NCBI GenBank assembly: GCA_035650355.1
Contig: DASRHT010000020.1
Coordinates: 31,228 to 95,227, forward strand
Origin: DASRHT01 sp035650355
GTDB lineage: Bacteria; Chloroflexota; Ktedonobacteria; Ktedonobacterales; Ktedonobacteraceae
Direction: 5' to 3'
Length of the DNA stretch: 64,000 nucleotides
Shown here: piece after piece, positions 16,548 to 25,666 of the stretch
How the letters are laid out: the number at the start of each line of letters is the position of its first letter
How positions within the stretch are numbered: the first letter of the stretch is position 1
Position numbers and translations under genes: made by a program
Notes under the pieces: model-generated
The model's input: only the letters and a program-made list of their open reading frames with translations
Told to the model about the DNA's origin: nothing
Database searches by the model: none

Positions 16548-16736
16548 GACATCTCCTTTTTTCATTGTCAAGAAGTCAGAATACTTCTTGATACAGTACG
16601 CCTGAGATGTTACTCCTGCTGTTAATGTTACAATATTAATACAATCCGAGAAGCCGCGCCAGGAGTTCTTACCGAACTTCCTGACGCAGCCACACAAAAG
16701 GAAGGGCCAGGGTAGCGTGAGAAGATTATGGCCCTT

Positions 16737-18029
16737 CTAAGGATGTGTCCAGGAGAACGAGCTAGTATCGAATTGTAGACCCCCTTTCTGGTAGGTGAAC
16801 GAATAGCTAATCGTCTGCCCCGGACTCATGCCGCCTGCCGTGAGTTGCCATTGCCCCGTACCGCTATTGAAGCTCATAAACACGTTCTGCTGAACCTGAC
16901 CAGGCACGATGTAATGCACGATCACATAGCCAGCCGTCCAGCCGCAGGGCTGGAACAGGAACTGCGCCTGACTGCTGCTGACGCTATTCACTCCCTGGAT
17001 GAACGTACCGTTACAACCGCTCGGAGTAGGAGTGGGAGTGGGCGGTGCCGTGGTAGGCGTGGGTGTCACATTACCATTCGCCGTAAAGACATGCACATAG
17101 TCTACAATCATGCTGTTGCCGGATTGCGTGGAGCTGGTTGGGCCACCACCAAAGGCAGCAGGGAAACCTCCGCCCATAGCCAGGTCCAGGAGGATAAAGA
17201 ATGAATGATCGATGGCGTTAGACCAGGTCGTCGGATCGACGGCGTTGGCGCTCAAGGTAAAGAAGTTAACGCCATCCAGGAACCAGCGCACCTGCTCCGG
17301 CGATACACTGCGGTCAATCTCCATGCGGTAAGTGTGAAACCCGGTCTGGCAGCCTGAGCAGGCGCGCTTCCCGCTTCCCAGGCCCGTTGTTTCGTTACAC
17401 GGACCCCCGGGATTTACGCCACAGTGCAGGGTGCCGAACTCAGAACTTAATCCGTTGATATCTTCCATGATATCAATCTCGCCTATGCCGGGCCAGTTGA
17501 GGAAGTTGCCGCGGAAGGCCGAACCCAGCATCCAGAACGCGGGCCAGTACCCCGCCGCAGCCGCGCCGGAGACATTGGGCTGCTGAATAGAAGCCTCGAC
17601 CGCCAGCTCGCCGCCGGGCGGGGCCGCGAAACTGGTACTCTGGGTCTCGATACGCCCGGAGGTCCAGGAGCCGCCATTATTGATAGCTTTAATGACCAGA
17701 TGACCGTTGCCATCTTGAAAGACGTTCGCAGTGCTGGTCGTCATGGACTCGACCTCACCGGTGCCCCAGTTATTGGGACAGCCAGAGCAGCCATAGCCGG
17801 TGCCGGTATCATAGAGCCAGTTGGAAGTGTTGACGCCTGTGTTGGCGGGCCCGTTGAAGTCATCGCCCCAGATTTGGGTCCACGTTGCCGCGTGCGCTTT
17901 GGGAGTTGCGCCCGTGGAGAAAAAACTAAAAGCAGCCGCGAAGATCAGCGCGCTTGCACAGATAAACAGCGTCATAACGCGCAAGGAGAACCAGCGGCGT
18001 GGAGGAAAACGCACTGTGTTGTTGTCCAT
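16737..18029 (-). CDS. Secreted GH16 endo-beta-1,3-glucanase with C-terminal CBM56-like domain
   Basis: A 430-residue exported enzyme that should cut laminarin-type beta-1,3-glucan outside the cell. The signal peptide ends at KAHA-ATW. The GH16 domain carries the catalytic motif GEIDIMED with E184 (nucleophile), D186 and E189 (acid/base). A Thr-Pro linker (about 323-337) leads to a domain of about 90 residues whose pattern (SSSQAQFLFQP, VHYIVPG, SYSFTYQKGGLQFDTSSF) matches CBM56, a beta-1,3-glucan binding module. The ATG at 18029 has AGGAG 13 bases upstream, rather long; a GTG 12 codons earlier has none. It is transcribed from a LacI-operator promoter and precedes the GH55-like gene by 189 bp. 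Confidence 0.9.
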   Translation of the reverse strand: MDNNTVRFPPRRWFSLRVMTLFICASALIFAAAFSFFSTGATPKAHAATWTQIWGDDFNGPANTGVNTSNWLYDTGTGYGCSGCPNNWGTGEVESMTTSTANVFQDGNGHLVIKAINNGGSWTSGRIETQSTSFAAPPGGELAVEASIQQPNVSGAAAAGYWPAFWMLGSAFRGNFLNWPGIGEIDIMEDINGLSSEFGTLHCGVNPGGPCNETTGLGSGKRACSGCQTGFHTYRMEIDRSVSPEQVRWFLDGVNFFTLSANAVDPTTWSNAIDHSFFILLDLAMGGGFPAAFGGGPTSSTQSGNSMIVDYVHVFTANGNVTPTPTTAPPTPTPTPSGCNGTFIQGVNSVSSSQAQFLFQPCGWTAGYVIVHYIVPGQVQQNVFMSFNSGTGQWQLTAGGMSPGQTISYSFTYQKGGLQFDTSSFSWTHP

Positions 18030-18318
18030 AGGTTTTGAAAAGCTCCTTTTCGAGGTCTGTGGCACGGAACATTACTCGATTCGCTCATGGTGAATCTGGC
18101 TGTCTCTACCAAAAACGGGGCAAAACAGTTGCTTACCCTTGCAGTGATCAGTAGCCGTATCACTCCTTTCTGAGAACCCATCTTTCCCTCCCATCATGAA
18201 AAACCGTTCTCCAGGCTGAAACCAGGAAGGTACAGGGACGACAGGAAATCAGTCTGCCTTCATGTTGGCGCATGCAAGCAGCTAATAAAGCAACACAGGA
18301 GCAATTGATGTATTTATT

Positions 18319-18366
18319 GGAACCGGTTTCATTACACATGATAATGATGAAACCGGTTTCTGTCAA
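18319..18366 (-). promoter_or_regulatory. Promoter of the GH16-GH55 operon with paired LacI operators
   Basis: On the minus strand: -35 TTGACA (18361-18366), 17-bp spacer, -10 TATCAT (18338-18343). A perfect operator GAAACCGGTTTC (18349-18360) fills the spacer beside the -35, and a second, near-perfect one (18319-18330) lies 30 bp further, at the start of the transcript. The same layout recurs at two other promoters here, which makes control by the neighbouring LacI-family protein very likely. The leader to the GH16 start is about 290 bp. Confidence 0.85.
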
Positions 18367-18500
18367 GTTTTCACACCGGAATCGCTGATTTTCGTGAGAG
18401 AAGTGCTGAGAGGTATGTGTTGCAAAAGCATGTGCTGAAACTTTTAGGAGTAAATTGGAGAGCATAAGGGGTATTTTCTGGAAAGAGAGCGCCGGAGTGC

Positions 18501-18548
18501 TTGATTGAAACGGCTTTCTGGATTATAGTTTCTGAGGAAATCGGTTTC
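18501..18548 (+). promoter_or_regulatory. LacI-type repressor gene promoter with paired operators
   Basis: -35 TTGATT (18501-18506), 17-bp spacer, -10 TATAGT (18524-18529). The operator variant GAAACGGCTTTC (18507-18518) fills the spacer start, and GAAATCGGTTTC (18537-18548) lies 30 bp downstream centre to centre. This suggests autoregulation with weaker sites than those of the target operons. Confidence 0.8.
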
Positions 18549-18586
18549 TTTATATACATTTTTACATTGAACAGTAGGAATATCGA

Positions 18587-19723
18587 ATGCAAAAGAAGTT
18601 AACCATTCAGGATATTGCTCGTCTGGCAGGGGTTTCAAAAGCCACCGTCTCGCGCGTACTGAACCGCAACCCGGCGGTGAACGCGGAAACCAGCGAACGT
18701 GTGATGCGGGTCGTGCAGGAATACGACTTTGTACCTAACGTTACCGCCACCGGGCTGGCCGGTGGCAAGACGCGTCTGGTTGGTGTACTGGCGCCTCCTC
18801 TCGTGTGGGCGGGTATTTCAGAAATGTTGCTGGGAGTAGCAGGGTATATCGAGCATACCCCGTATGAGATCGTCCTCTACAGCATCAGCTTTTCGCGCAA
18901 TCACACGGACATCCTTGATCGGATACTCTCCATGCGCATGGTTTCTGGATTACTCGCCATTCTGCCTGGCGCGCTTTCTCGCCACCTGACCGAGCGTTTC
19001 CACAAGGGATTACCATTGGTCATGATCGATGACCAGGAAAAGCCTATCAATATCCCCTGGGTGGGGATCGACAACGTTGCCGGGGCATCGACCGCTACCC
19101 GTCATCTGCTGGAGCTTGGGCACCGGCGTATTGCCTACATTCAAGGCCCGCAGGACTATATTTGCGCCGTTGAACGCTACCAGGGCTATATCCAGACATT
19201 GCAACAGGCCGGCATCACCCCCGACCCGACGCTGGTTTTCCAGGGGCGTTTTGACACAATGAGCGGGCGTGAATGCGCTTCAGCCCTCTTTTCGCTTGAT
19301 CGTACAGCCTGGCCCAGCGCTATCTTCGCCGCCAATGACCAGATGGCCTATGGCGTATTGGAGGTTGCCGAAGAGCGCGGTATCCGCGTGCCGGAAGATG
19401 TTTCCCTTATCGGCTTTGATGATAATCCTCTCTCCTCGCATTTGCGCCCTGCCCTGACGACCATTCGGCAGCCGTTCTCTGAAATGGGCTACAAAGCCAT
19501 TGAGCAGCTTTTGACGATGATCGATCCCAATCATCGCCTGAAGAGCGGGCATAAGGATGCAGATTCAATGCTTGCGATAGACCGTCTCTCACATATCCAT
19601 ATGGACGCTGCACAGCGTATCCAACTACCAACCAGCCTTGTCGTGCGGGCCTCCACCGCGACCCCGCAAAGAGAAGCAGCCCGGTCGTCCCCTCTTCCAC
19701 AAGAGAATCCCTCTTCTCAATAG
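18587..19723 (+). CDS. LacI-family repressor of the beta-glucan locus
   Basis: A 378-residue transcription factor. The N-terminal LacI helix-turn-helix is at about 5-50 (LTIQDIARLAGVSKATVSRV), followed by a periplasmic-binding-protein-like ligand domain (IFAANDQMAYGVLEVAEERG, IGFDDNPLSSHLRPALTTIR). Paired GAAACCGGTTTC sites lie at its own promoter, at the GH16 promoter and at the transporter promoter. The inducer is probably a beta-glucan oligosaccharide, inferred from the neighbours. It resembles the LacI protein at 33018-34115 along its length, but the two operator types differ. Confidence 0.92.
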   Translation: MQKKLTIQDIARLAGVSKATVSRVLNRNPAVNAETSERVMRVVQEYDFVPNVTATGLAGGKTRLVGVLAPPLVWAGISEMLLGVAGYIEHTPYEIVLYSISFSRNHTDILDRILSMRMVSGLLAILPGALSRHLTERFHKGLPLVMIDDQEKPINIPWVGIDNVAGASTATRHLLELGHRRIAYIQGPQDYICAVERYQGYIQTLQQAGITPDPTLVFQGRFDTMSGRECASALFSLDRTAWPSAIFAANDQMAYGVLEVAEERGIRVPEDVSLIGFDDNPLSSHLRPALTTIRQPFSEMGYKAIEQLLTMIDPNHRLKSGHKDADSMLAIDRLSHIHMDAAQRIQLPTSLVVRASTATPQREAARSSPLPQENPSSQ

Positions 19724-19764
19724 TCAGAGGCGGTGAAGAAAAATTTCGCGTAAGGCGCATATAC

Positions 19765-19815
19765 TTGACAAGAAACCGGTTTCTCGGGTATAGTGCTTAA
19801 TATGAAACCGGTTTC
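19765..19815 (+). promoter_or_regulatory. Transporter-GH1 operon promoter with paired LacI operators
   Basis: -35 TTGACA (19765-19770), 18-bp spacer, -10 TATAGT (19789-19794). A perfect GAAACCGGTTTC lies in the spacer (19772-19783), and a second perfect one (19804-19815) covers the predicted transcript start, 32 bp away centre to centre. Occupancy would block polymerase directly. The leader to the binding-protein start is about 210 bp with no gene. Confidence 0.9.
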
Positions 19816-20015
19816 AATCTGGGCCCAACGATAGGCATCGACATTGGCAGCAGCGAGCATTGAGCCATTTTTGCGGAGCGGCACCCGGGTGCCAGGGGAT
19901 TTTTGTTGCTACCGTCCAGTTATGTTGTCCTCATGCGCAGACCACTGGAGAAGGGGAACCATCATTTTGACACTTATTGTTTGATCGCAGCGAATCGGAC
20001 ACAAGGAGGTACACA

Positions 20016-21731
20016 GTGGCTTCTCACATGGATGAGTTGAAGCAGCGTGAAGGGAAGGCCCCCACGATGCGTCCTCGCTTTTGGCGAGCTGGAGCCTTGC
20101 TTGGCTTAGCAGTGCTGGTGGTATTATTAGCCGCGTGTGGCGGCGGGGGTACCCAGATCAAAACAAACAGGACGCATATTTTGACCGTAGGCGTTTCACC
20201 CACCGGGAATTTTGTTGAAAATTATAACCCATTCCTCAGTTCGACCAATCTCTATGGCACGATGGGCCTGCTTTACGAAACCCTGACATTTTTTAACCGC
20301 ATGGGCAGCACACAAACCGCCATGCTTGCGCAGAGCTATGAGATGAACAGCGCGGCCACCAGCGTGACGTTTCATCTGCGACCGAACGTCCTCTGGTCCG
20401 ATGGACAGCCGTTCAACAGCGCCGATGTTGTTTTCACGCTGAACCTGCTCAAACAATTTCCCGCGCTAGACAACAACGGTCTGTGGCAGACAATCCAGAG
20501 CGTAGCAGCTCCCGACCCTGCAACCGTCGTTGTGACGCTCAAACATCCGGCGCAGCCCTTCATCTGGTACCTGGCCGGACAGACCTACATCGTGCCCCAG
20601 CACATCTGGCAGGGGATCAGCGATCCGACCAAATTCACGAATACCTCGCCGGTTGGCACCGGTCCGTTCACCTTAAAATCCTTCACCCCTGCACTCTACA
20701 AGTATCAGAAGAACCCGAGATACTGGAACGCCAGCCAGGTGCAGGTAGATGAGGTAGATTACCCCGCCTTCAATTCCAATACCACCGGTGAGCTGCTGCT
20801 TTCTAATGGCTCGCTGGATTGGAACGGCGTCTTCGAGGCCAATATCCAGAAGGTATATGTCAGCCGTGACCCGGCGCATAACCACTACTGGTTCCCTGGC
20901 ACGCAGACAACCATGCTTTACGTCAATCTAATGAAATTCCCATTCAGCGACCTGGGTGTGCGCAAGGCGATTGCCGAAACAATTGACCGCGCGCAGATTC
21001 AGAATCTAGCCGAGAGCGGCTATCAGATTCCGGCTAGTCCGACGGGTTTGGTGCTGCCTGCTAACCAGAGCTTCATGGACCCGCAGTATGGCTCGCTGGC
21101 GTTCGGCGTCAATACCAGTCAGGCGGCTCAGGATCTGCAAAGCGCGGGTTATACCAAAGACAGCAACGGCATCTGGGCGAAGAACGGTCAGGAGATTTCC
21201 TTCACCATTCAGGCGCCGACTGGCTGGAGTGACTGGGATACCGCCTGCCAGATCATCGCGAACGAACTGGGCGCGCTGGGCATGAAGGTCAAAGTGCTGG
21301 CGCCCTCGGTGGCTGATTACATCAGCTCGCTGCAAAACGGCAGCTTCGATACGGCGGTGAGCTGGACCAATCCGGGACCGACGCCCTTCTACCTCTACAA
21401 CTCGCTGCTCAACAGCAACTTTACCGCCCCTATCGGGAAGGCCGCCGCCTCGAATTATGATCGCTGGAGCAATCCGGCTACCGACCAGTTATTGAGCGAT
21501 TACGCCAGCACCACCGATCCCAGTCAGCAGCAGAAGGACCTCTACGGGCTGGAGCAAATCATGGTCAATCAATTGCCCTCCATCCCGCTGGTCTACGGCT
21601 CCAACTGGTACGAGTACAGCACGGCCCGCTTCACCGGCTGGCCGGACGCCACGAACGCGTATGCTTTGCCTGGCCCTTTCAACTATCCAGATGATGAAAT
21701 CGTCATTCTACATCTGAAACCGGTTGCGTAG
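20016..21731 (+). CDS. ABC transporter substrate-binding lipoprotein, SBP_bac_5 (DppA-like) family
   Basis: A 571-residue extracytoplasmic lipoprotein. The lipobox VVLLAAC places the lipidated Cys at residue 41. The SBP_bac_5 fold is visible: TFHLRPNVLWSDGQPFNSADV, GTGPFTLKSF, YVNLMKFPFSDLGVRKAI and PLVYGSNWYEY near the end. Family members are often named peptide-binding, but relatives in Thermotoga bind cello-, manno- and laminari-oligosaccharides; the GH1, GH16 and GH55-like neighbours favour beta-glucan oligosaccharides. The GTG start is chosen because AAGGAGGT precedes it by five bases; a start 13 codons upstream has no ribosome site. Confidence 0.88.
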   Translation: MASHMDELKQREGKAPTMRPRFWRAGALLGLAVLVVLLAACGGGGTQIKTNRTHILTVGVSPTGNFVENYNPFLSSTNLYGTMGLLYETLTFFNRMGSTQTAMLAQSYEMNSAATSVTFHLRPNVLWSDGQPFNSADVVFTLNLLKQFPALDNNGLWQTIQSVAAPDPATVVVTLKHPAQPFIWYLAGQTYIVPQHIWQGISDPTKFTNTSPVGTGPFTLKSFTPALYKYQKNPRYWNASQVQVDEVDYPAFNSNTTGELLLSNGSLDWNGVFEANIQKVYVSRDPAHNHYWFPGTQTTMLYVNLMKFPFSDLGVRKAIAETIDRAQIQNLAESGYQIPASPTGLVLPANQSFMDPQYGSLAFGVNTSQAAQDLQSAGYTKDSNGIWAKNGQEISFTIQAPTGWSDWDTACQIIANELGALGMKVKVLAPSVADYISSLQNGSFDTAVSWTNPGPTPFYLYNSLLNSNFTAPIGKAAASNYDRWSNPATDQLLSDYASTTDPSQQQKDLYGLEQIMVNQLPSIPLVYGSNWYEYSTARFTGWPDATNAYALPGPFNYPDDEIVILHLKPVA

Positions 21732-21850
21732 ATAGGCGCAGCCTGCGCCTCAAAGGTCTGCCTTCGTCTACGCCGATAAATTCATTCAAGGGATTAGCGA
21801 TCAGCGTAGATGGAGGTGGATCAAGCAGGGCTGAGGGGAAGGAGAGAACG

Positions 21851-22837
21851 ATGCGTCATCTGCTGCGCCGGGTGGTGTTCTACCTGGTAGCCCTGTGGGC
21901 ATCCCTGACCGTGAATTTTATTTTGCCGCGGCTCGCGCCCGGGGACCCCGCCTCGGTGCTGGTTGCGAACATGCAGGGCAGGGTCAATCCACAGCAATTG
22001 CAGGCGTTGAAAGAACTGCTGGGAGTAACCAATGAGAGCATCTGGACGCAATATACGCGCTACCTGGGAAACCTCTTCCACGGCGACCTGGGGATTTCAA
22101 CCGCCTATTTTCCCGCTCCGGTCACTACGGTCATCGGTCAGGCGTTGCCCTGGACGCTGGCGCTGATAGGCTTCGCGACCGTCATCAGCTTTACTCTGGG
22201 CACGCTGATAGGCGCGCTCGTCGCCTGGAAGCGCGATACTGCGCTGGACAGCTCGGTTACTCCCCTACTCACCTTTTTATCGGCCATCCCGTACTTCTGG
22301 CTGGCGCTGCTTCTGCTTTATGTGCTGGGTTATTCGCTTAGCTGGTTTCCGCTGAGCGGCGCTTATGATGCCAATAACGTGGCGCCCGGTCTGAACAGCG
22401 ATTTTCTGGTTAGCGCGGCCCAACATGCTGTTCTGCCTGTGCTGGCAATCGTCATCAGCTCTATTGCCGGCTGGCTACTGGCGATGCGCAATGCGATGAT
22501 TACCACACTTTCCGAGGATTATGTGTTGATGGCCCAGGCGAAGGGCCTGGTGGAGTGGCGCGTGATGCTGGCCTATGCGGCGCGCAACGCTATATTGCCG
22601 AGCGTGACTGGCTTCGCGCTCTCGCTCGGGTTTGTTATTAGCGGCTCGCTGCTGACGGAAATAGTATTCTCGTATCCGGGGATCGGGTTCATCCTCCTGA
22701 CGGCCTCGCAGCGCGAAGATTTTCCGCTGATGCAGGGAATTTTCCTGCTGATCGCCGTAGCCATCCTGGCGAGCAACTTCCTGACCGATCTCGCCTACGT
22801 CTATCTGGACCCACGCGTCAGGCATGAAAGGGGGTAA
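21851..22837 (+). CDS. DppB-type ABC transporter permease
   Basis: A 328-residue inner-membrane permease with about six helices. The DppB-type N-terminus is MRHLLRRVVFYLVALW, and the cytoplasmic loop for ATPase contact reads YAARNAILPSVTGFALSLG. AAGGAGAG lies six bases before the ATG. It is the partner of the binding protein 119 bp upstream and of the DppC-type permease three bases downstream. No OppD/OppF-type ATPase gene follows, so a shared ATPase encoded elsewhere must energise it. Confidence 0.92.
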   Translation: MRHLLRRVVFYLVALWASLTVNFILPRLAPGDPASVLVANMQGRVNPQQLQALKELLGVTNESIWTQYTRYLGNLFHGDLGISTAYFPAPVTTVIGQALPWTLALIGFATVISFTLGTLIGALVAWKRDTALDSSVTPLLTFLSAIPYFWLALLLLYVLGYSLSWFPLSGAYDANNVAPGLNSDFLVSAAQHAVLPVLAIVISSIAGWLLAMRNAMITTLSEDYVLMAQAKGLVEWRVMLAYAARNAILPSVTGFALSLGFVISGSLLTEIVFSYPGIGFILLTASQREDFPLMQGIFLLIAVAILASNFLTDLAYVYLDPRVRHERG

Positions 22838-22840
22838 GCG

Positions 22841-23764
22841 ATGAGTTTTTCTGCCGGGAAGGCATGGAGCTGGCTGCATGCACATCCCAAAGTTGCCGTT
22901 GGCCTGGGCATTGTTGGCTTTTTCCTGCTGGTAGGATTAATCGGGCCGCTCATCTTTCGCAATCCCAACGCGATGGATACAGCCAGCGCCATGGCTGCCC
23001 CATCGAGTACGCACTGGTTTGGCACCACGCAGACGGGACAGGATGTATTCCAGCAGGTCGTGGTCGGGACGCGCACCTCGCTGATTCTCTGCTTTGGCAT
23101 CGGCCTGGTAGCGACCATGCTTTCGGTCGTGGTAGGGATGCTGGCGGGCTACTTTGGTGGCCTGGTAGATGATGTGTTGTCCTTGTTTATCAACATGTTT
23201 CTGGTCATCCCCGCGCTGCCACTGGCGGTTGTGCTCTCCGGCTACTTCCCGGCTGCCGGTACCACGGCCATCTTCATCGTACTGCTGTTGACGGGCTGGC
23301 CGTGGGGGGCGCGCGTGATTCGGGCGCAAACGCTCTCGCTGCGCGAGCGAGATTTCGTCACGTCCGCGAGTTGCTCTGGTGAGTCTTTTTGGCGTATCAT
23401 CTTCTTTGAGATTTTTCCCAACGAGATCGCCATCGTGACTTCCAGTTTTGTGGGCACCGTCCTCTTTGCCATCCTGGCCGACGTGGGTCTGGAGTATATC
23501 GGGCTGGGCGATCCCACCGGTACAGGCTGGGGCACGATGCTTTACTGGGCGCAGAATAGCGACTCGCTGGTGCAGGGGATGTGGTGGTGGTTTGTGGCTC
23601 CCGGCGCCTGCGTTGCCCTGTTGGGCGCGGGCCTCTCACTGATCAATTTCGGTATTGATGAGCTGGCAAATCCCAAATTGCGCAAAGAGCGGCGGCCAAA
23701 AGTCAGGCGGCTCGCTCTCAGCAATAAAATTATCGAAGAACGCATTGAAAAGGTCGCAGTCTAA
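22841..23764 (+). CDS. DppC-type ABC transporter permease
   Basis: A 307-residue inner-membrane permease with about six helices. The DppC features are present: the opening IGPLIFRNPNAMD, FGTTQTGQDVFQQVV, the ATPase-contact loop around RERDFVTSASCSGESFWRII, and LINFGIDELANPKLR near the C-terminus. It forms the heterodimeric channel with the preceding permease and is separated from the GH1 gene by one copy of palindromic repeat family 1. Confidence 0.92.
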   Translation: MSFSAGKAWSWLHAHPKVAVGLGIVGFFLLVGLIGPLIFRNPNAMDTASAMAAPSSTHWFGTTQTGQDVFQQVVVGTRTSLILCFGIGLVATMLSVVVGMLAGYFGGLVDDVLSLFINMFLVIPALPLAVVLSGYFPAAGTTAIFIVLLLTGWPWGARVIRAQTLSLRERDFVTSASCSGESFWRIIFFEIFPNEIAIVTSSFVGTVLFAILADVGLEYIGLGDPTGTGWGTMLYWAQNSDSLVQGMWWWFVAPGACVALLGAGLSLINFGIDELANPKLRKERRPKVRRLALSNKIIEERIEKVAV

Positions 23765-23776
23765 AGGACTACCTTT

Positions 23777-23842
23777 CCGCCGAGCAACGCTGCTGACGCG
23801 CTTTAGCTCCCCGATTGATCGTGGGAGCGCTCAGGTCGGCGG
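23777..23842. repeat. Repeat family 1, copy B
   Basis: A 66-bp element bounded by inverted CCGCCGA/TCGGCGG. It holds the palindromic core TAGCTCCCCGATTGATCGTG (from 23804) and the family flank CAACGCTGCTG. It sits between the permease stop and the ribosome site of the GH1 gene. Its transcript would fold into a hairpin, which could set the relative expression of the two genes. Confidence 0.8.
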
Positions 23843-23859
23843 AATATGAAGGAGAAATA

Positions 23860-25233
23860 ATGCAAACGCAACCAAGAACGCTAGAGGCAACTTTCATCTT
23901 TCCCACGGACTTCTTATGGGGAGTGTCCACCGCCGCCTATCAGATCGAGGGCGCGGCGTATGAAGACGGACGAGGACCATCAATCTGGGATACGTTTGCG
24001 CAAATCCCTGGCAAGGTCTATCAAAACCAGACCGGGGCGGTGGCGGCGGATCATTATCATCGCTATCTCGATGATATCGCGCTGATGAAATCGCTGAACC
24101 TGGGGGCGTATCGTTTCTCCATTGCCTGGCCACGCATCCTGCCGCAGGGGGTTGGAGCCATCAATCAGGCAGGGCTGGATTTTTATGATCGGCTGGTCGA
24201 TAGTTTGCTCGCGCAAGAGATCGTGCCCGCGGCAACGCTTTACCATTGGGACCTGCCCCAGGCTCTTTCAGATAAAGGTGGCTGGGTGAATCGCGCTACC
24301 GCCGAGGCTTTCGCCGATTATGCCGAGGTGGTAGCGCGACGCCTGGGTGATCGGGTGGCATTGTGGCAAACGCATAATGAACCCTGGTGCGTCGCCTACC
24401 TGGGCTACGGAGTTGGAGAGCATGCGCCCGGGATTCGGAATCAGTCGGTGGTGGCGGCGGTGGCCCACCACTTGCTGCTTTCCCACGGGCTGGCCCTGCC
24501 CCGCCTGCGAGCCAACACAGCCGCGAGCGCGCAGCTTGGCATAACATTGAACTTTACTCCTGCCTACGCAGGCGACGACCAGCCCGCGACCCGCGTGGCG
24601 GTTGAAAAAGCCGAACGCGTAAATCGCTGGTTTGCCGATCCCATTTTCAAAGGCAGCTATCCCGAGGGCCTCTTCGATGATCTGGGCATTGCGCCCCCAC
24701 CCGTGCAGGCGGGCGATATGGAAGTGATCTCTGCGCCCATCGACTTTCTGGGAGTGAATAACTACACGCGTTCGCTCTTCCAGGCCACGAGCGATGGCAG
24801 TCAGAGCGTACAGGTTGACCCGGTTCCTGGCGCGCTGTATACCGAGATGCACTGGGAAGTCTATCCCCGTGGGCTGGGCGATTTGCTGATCTGGCTACAA
24901 AACGAATATGCTCCGACTGCTTTGTTTGTCGTCGAGAATGGAGCGGCGTTCCCCGACGTCTGGGATGGACAGAGCGACCAGATCGCCGATCCCCTCCGCG
25001 TGTCCTACCTGCGCGACCATATTCAGTCAGTGGGGCGCGCCATCGAGCAGGGGGCGCATGTGAAAGGCTACTTCGCCTGGTCGCTGATGGATAACTACGA
25101 GTGGGCCTTTGGGTACAGCAAACGCTTCGGGATCGTCTATATTGACTATCCGAGTCAACGGCGCATCATCAAAGAAAGCGCCCGCTGGTATGCTGATTTC
25201 ATCCGCAATCAGCGCCAACTATCGCGGAGATAA
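23860..25233 (+). CDS. GH1 beta-glucosidase
   Basis: A 457-residue cytoplasmic glycoside hydrolase of family 1, normal length. The acid/base is E174 in THNEPW and the nucleophile is E359 in VVENGAAF. The N-terminal FLWGVSTAAYQIEGA and the HWDLPQAL segment are typical. AAGGAG six bases before the ATG fixes the start. As last gene of the LacI-controlled transporter operon it should split imported beta-glucan oligosaccharides to glucose. Exact linkage preference is not readable from sequence. Confidence 0.95.
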   Translation: MQTQPRTLEATFIFPTDFLWGVSTAAYQIEGAAYEDGRGPSIWDTFAQIPGKVYQNQTGAVAADHYHRYLDDIALMKSLNLGAYRFSIAWPRILPQGVGAINQAGLDFYDRLVDSLLAQEIVPAATLYHWDLPQALSDKGGWVNRATAEAFADYAEVVARRLGDRVALWQTHNEPWCVAYLGYGVGEHAPGIRNQSVVAAVAHHLLLSHGLALPRLRANTAASAQLGITLNFTPAYAGDDQPATRVAVEKAERVNRWFADPIFKGSYPEGLFDDLGIAPPPVQAGDMEVISAPIDFLGVNNYTRSLFQATSDGSQSVQVDPVPGALYTEMHWEVYPRGLGDLLIWLQNEYAPTALFVVENGAAFPDVWDGQSDQIADPLRVSYLRDHIQSVGRAIEQGAHVKGYFAWSLMDNYEWAFGYSKRFGIVYIDYPSQRRIIKESARWYADFIRNQRQLSRR

Positions 25234-25256
25234 AAAGACCGGCAGGGTGATTCCTG

Positions 25257-25640
25257 CTATTTGTGAAGCGTTTCTGGCAAAGCGCGATCTTTGGGAAAGA
25301 AACGGATGGACAGAGAATTGACGCAATGACGTACATTTTTTGCGGTGAACCGTTCTCCTGTGAACACATGTCCCAGGTGGGCGCCGCAGTTGGCGCATTG
25401 AAGCTCTGTCCTTCTTCCATCAGGATCGGGTACGCGACTGACGGCATCAGGGTAATTTTCATCGAAACTGGGCCACCCGCAGCCGGCATCAAATTTACTT
25501 TTTGATGAAAACAGCGGCGCGTTGCATTGGCGACACAGAAAAGTGCCGTCTTCATAAAAATCCTCGTATTCACCGCTAAAAGGGGCTTCTGTGCCTTTGC
25601 CAAGAATAACCCGTTGCTCTTCGGGGGTTAATGGATTCAT
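25257..25640 (-). CDS. msrB: Peptide-methionine (R)-S-oxide reductase
   Basis: A 127-residue repair enzyme that reduces Met-R-sulfoxide in proteins. The zinc site CxxC pairs are C36/C39 and C82/C85. The catalytic Cys is C106 (VRHCVNSLSI). The GCGWPSF signature at 53-59 holds C54, a likely resolving position. The gene is convergent with the GH1 gene (23-bp spacer) and stands 26 bp after the carboxylesterase gene, possibly co-transcribed with it. Confidence 0.95.
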   Translation of the reverse strand: MNPLTPEEQRVILGKGTEAPFSGEYEDFYEDGTFLCRQCNAPLFSSKSKFDAGCGWPSFDENYPDAVSRVPDPDGRRTELQCANCGAHLGHVFTGERFTAKNVRHCVNSLSIRFFPKDRALPETLHK

Positions 25641-25666
25641 TAGTTCGTCCCTTTCATGTCAGTTCT

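Noticed and set aside
20016..23764. Dipeptide/oligopeptide transporter assignment
   Set aside because: The family name suggests peptides, but GH1, GH16 and LacI context favours oligosaccharides. Peptide transport is kept only as an alternative.
24268..24852. Long antisense frame within the GH1 gene, and similar long frames opposite the GH16, GH55-like, ATPase and CoA ligase genes
   Set aside because: They mirror the codon structure of GC-rich genes, have no family pattern and no ribosome sites.
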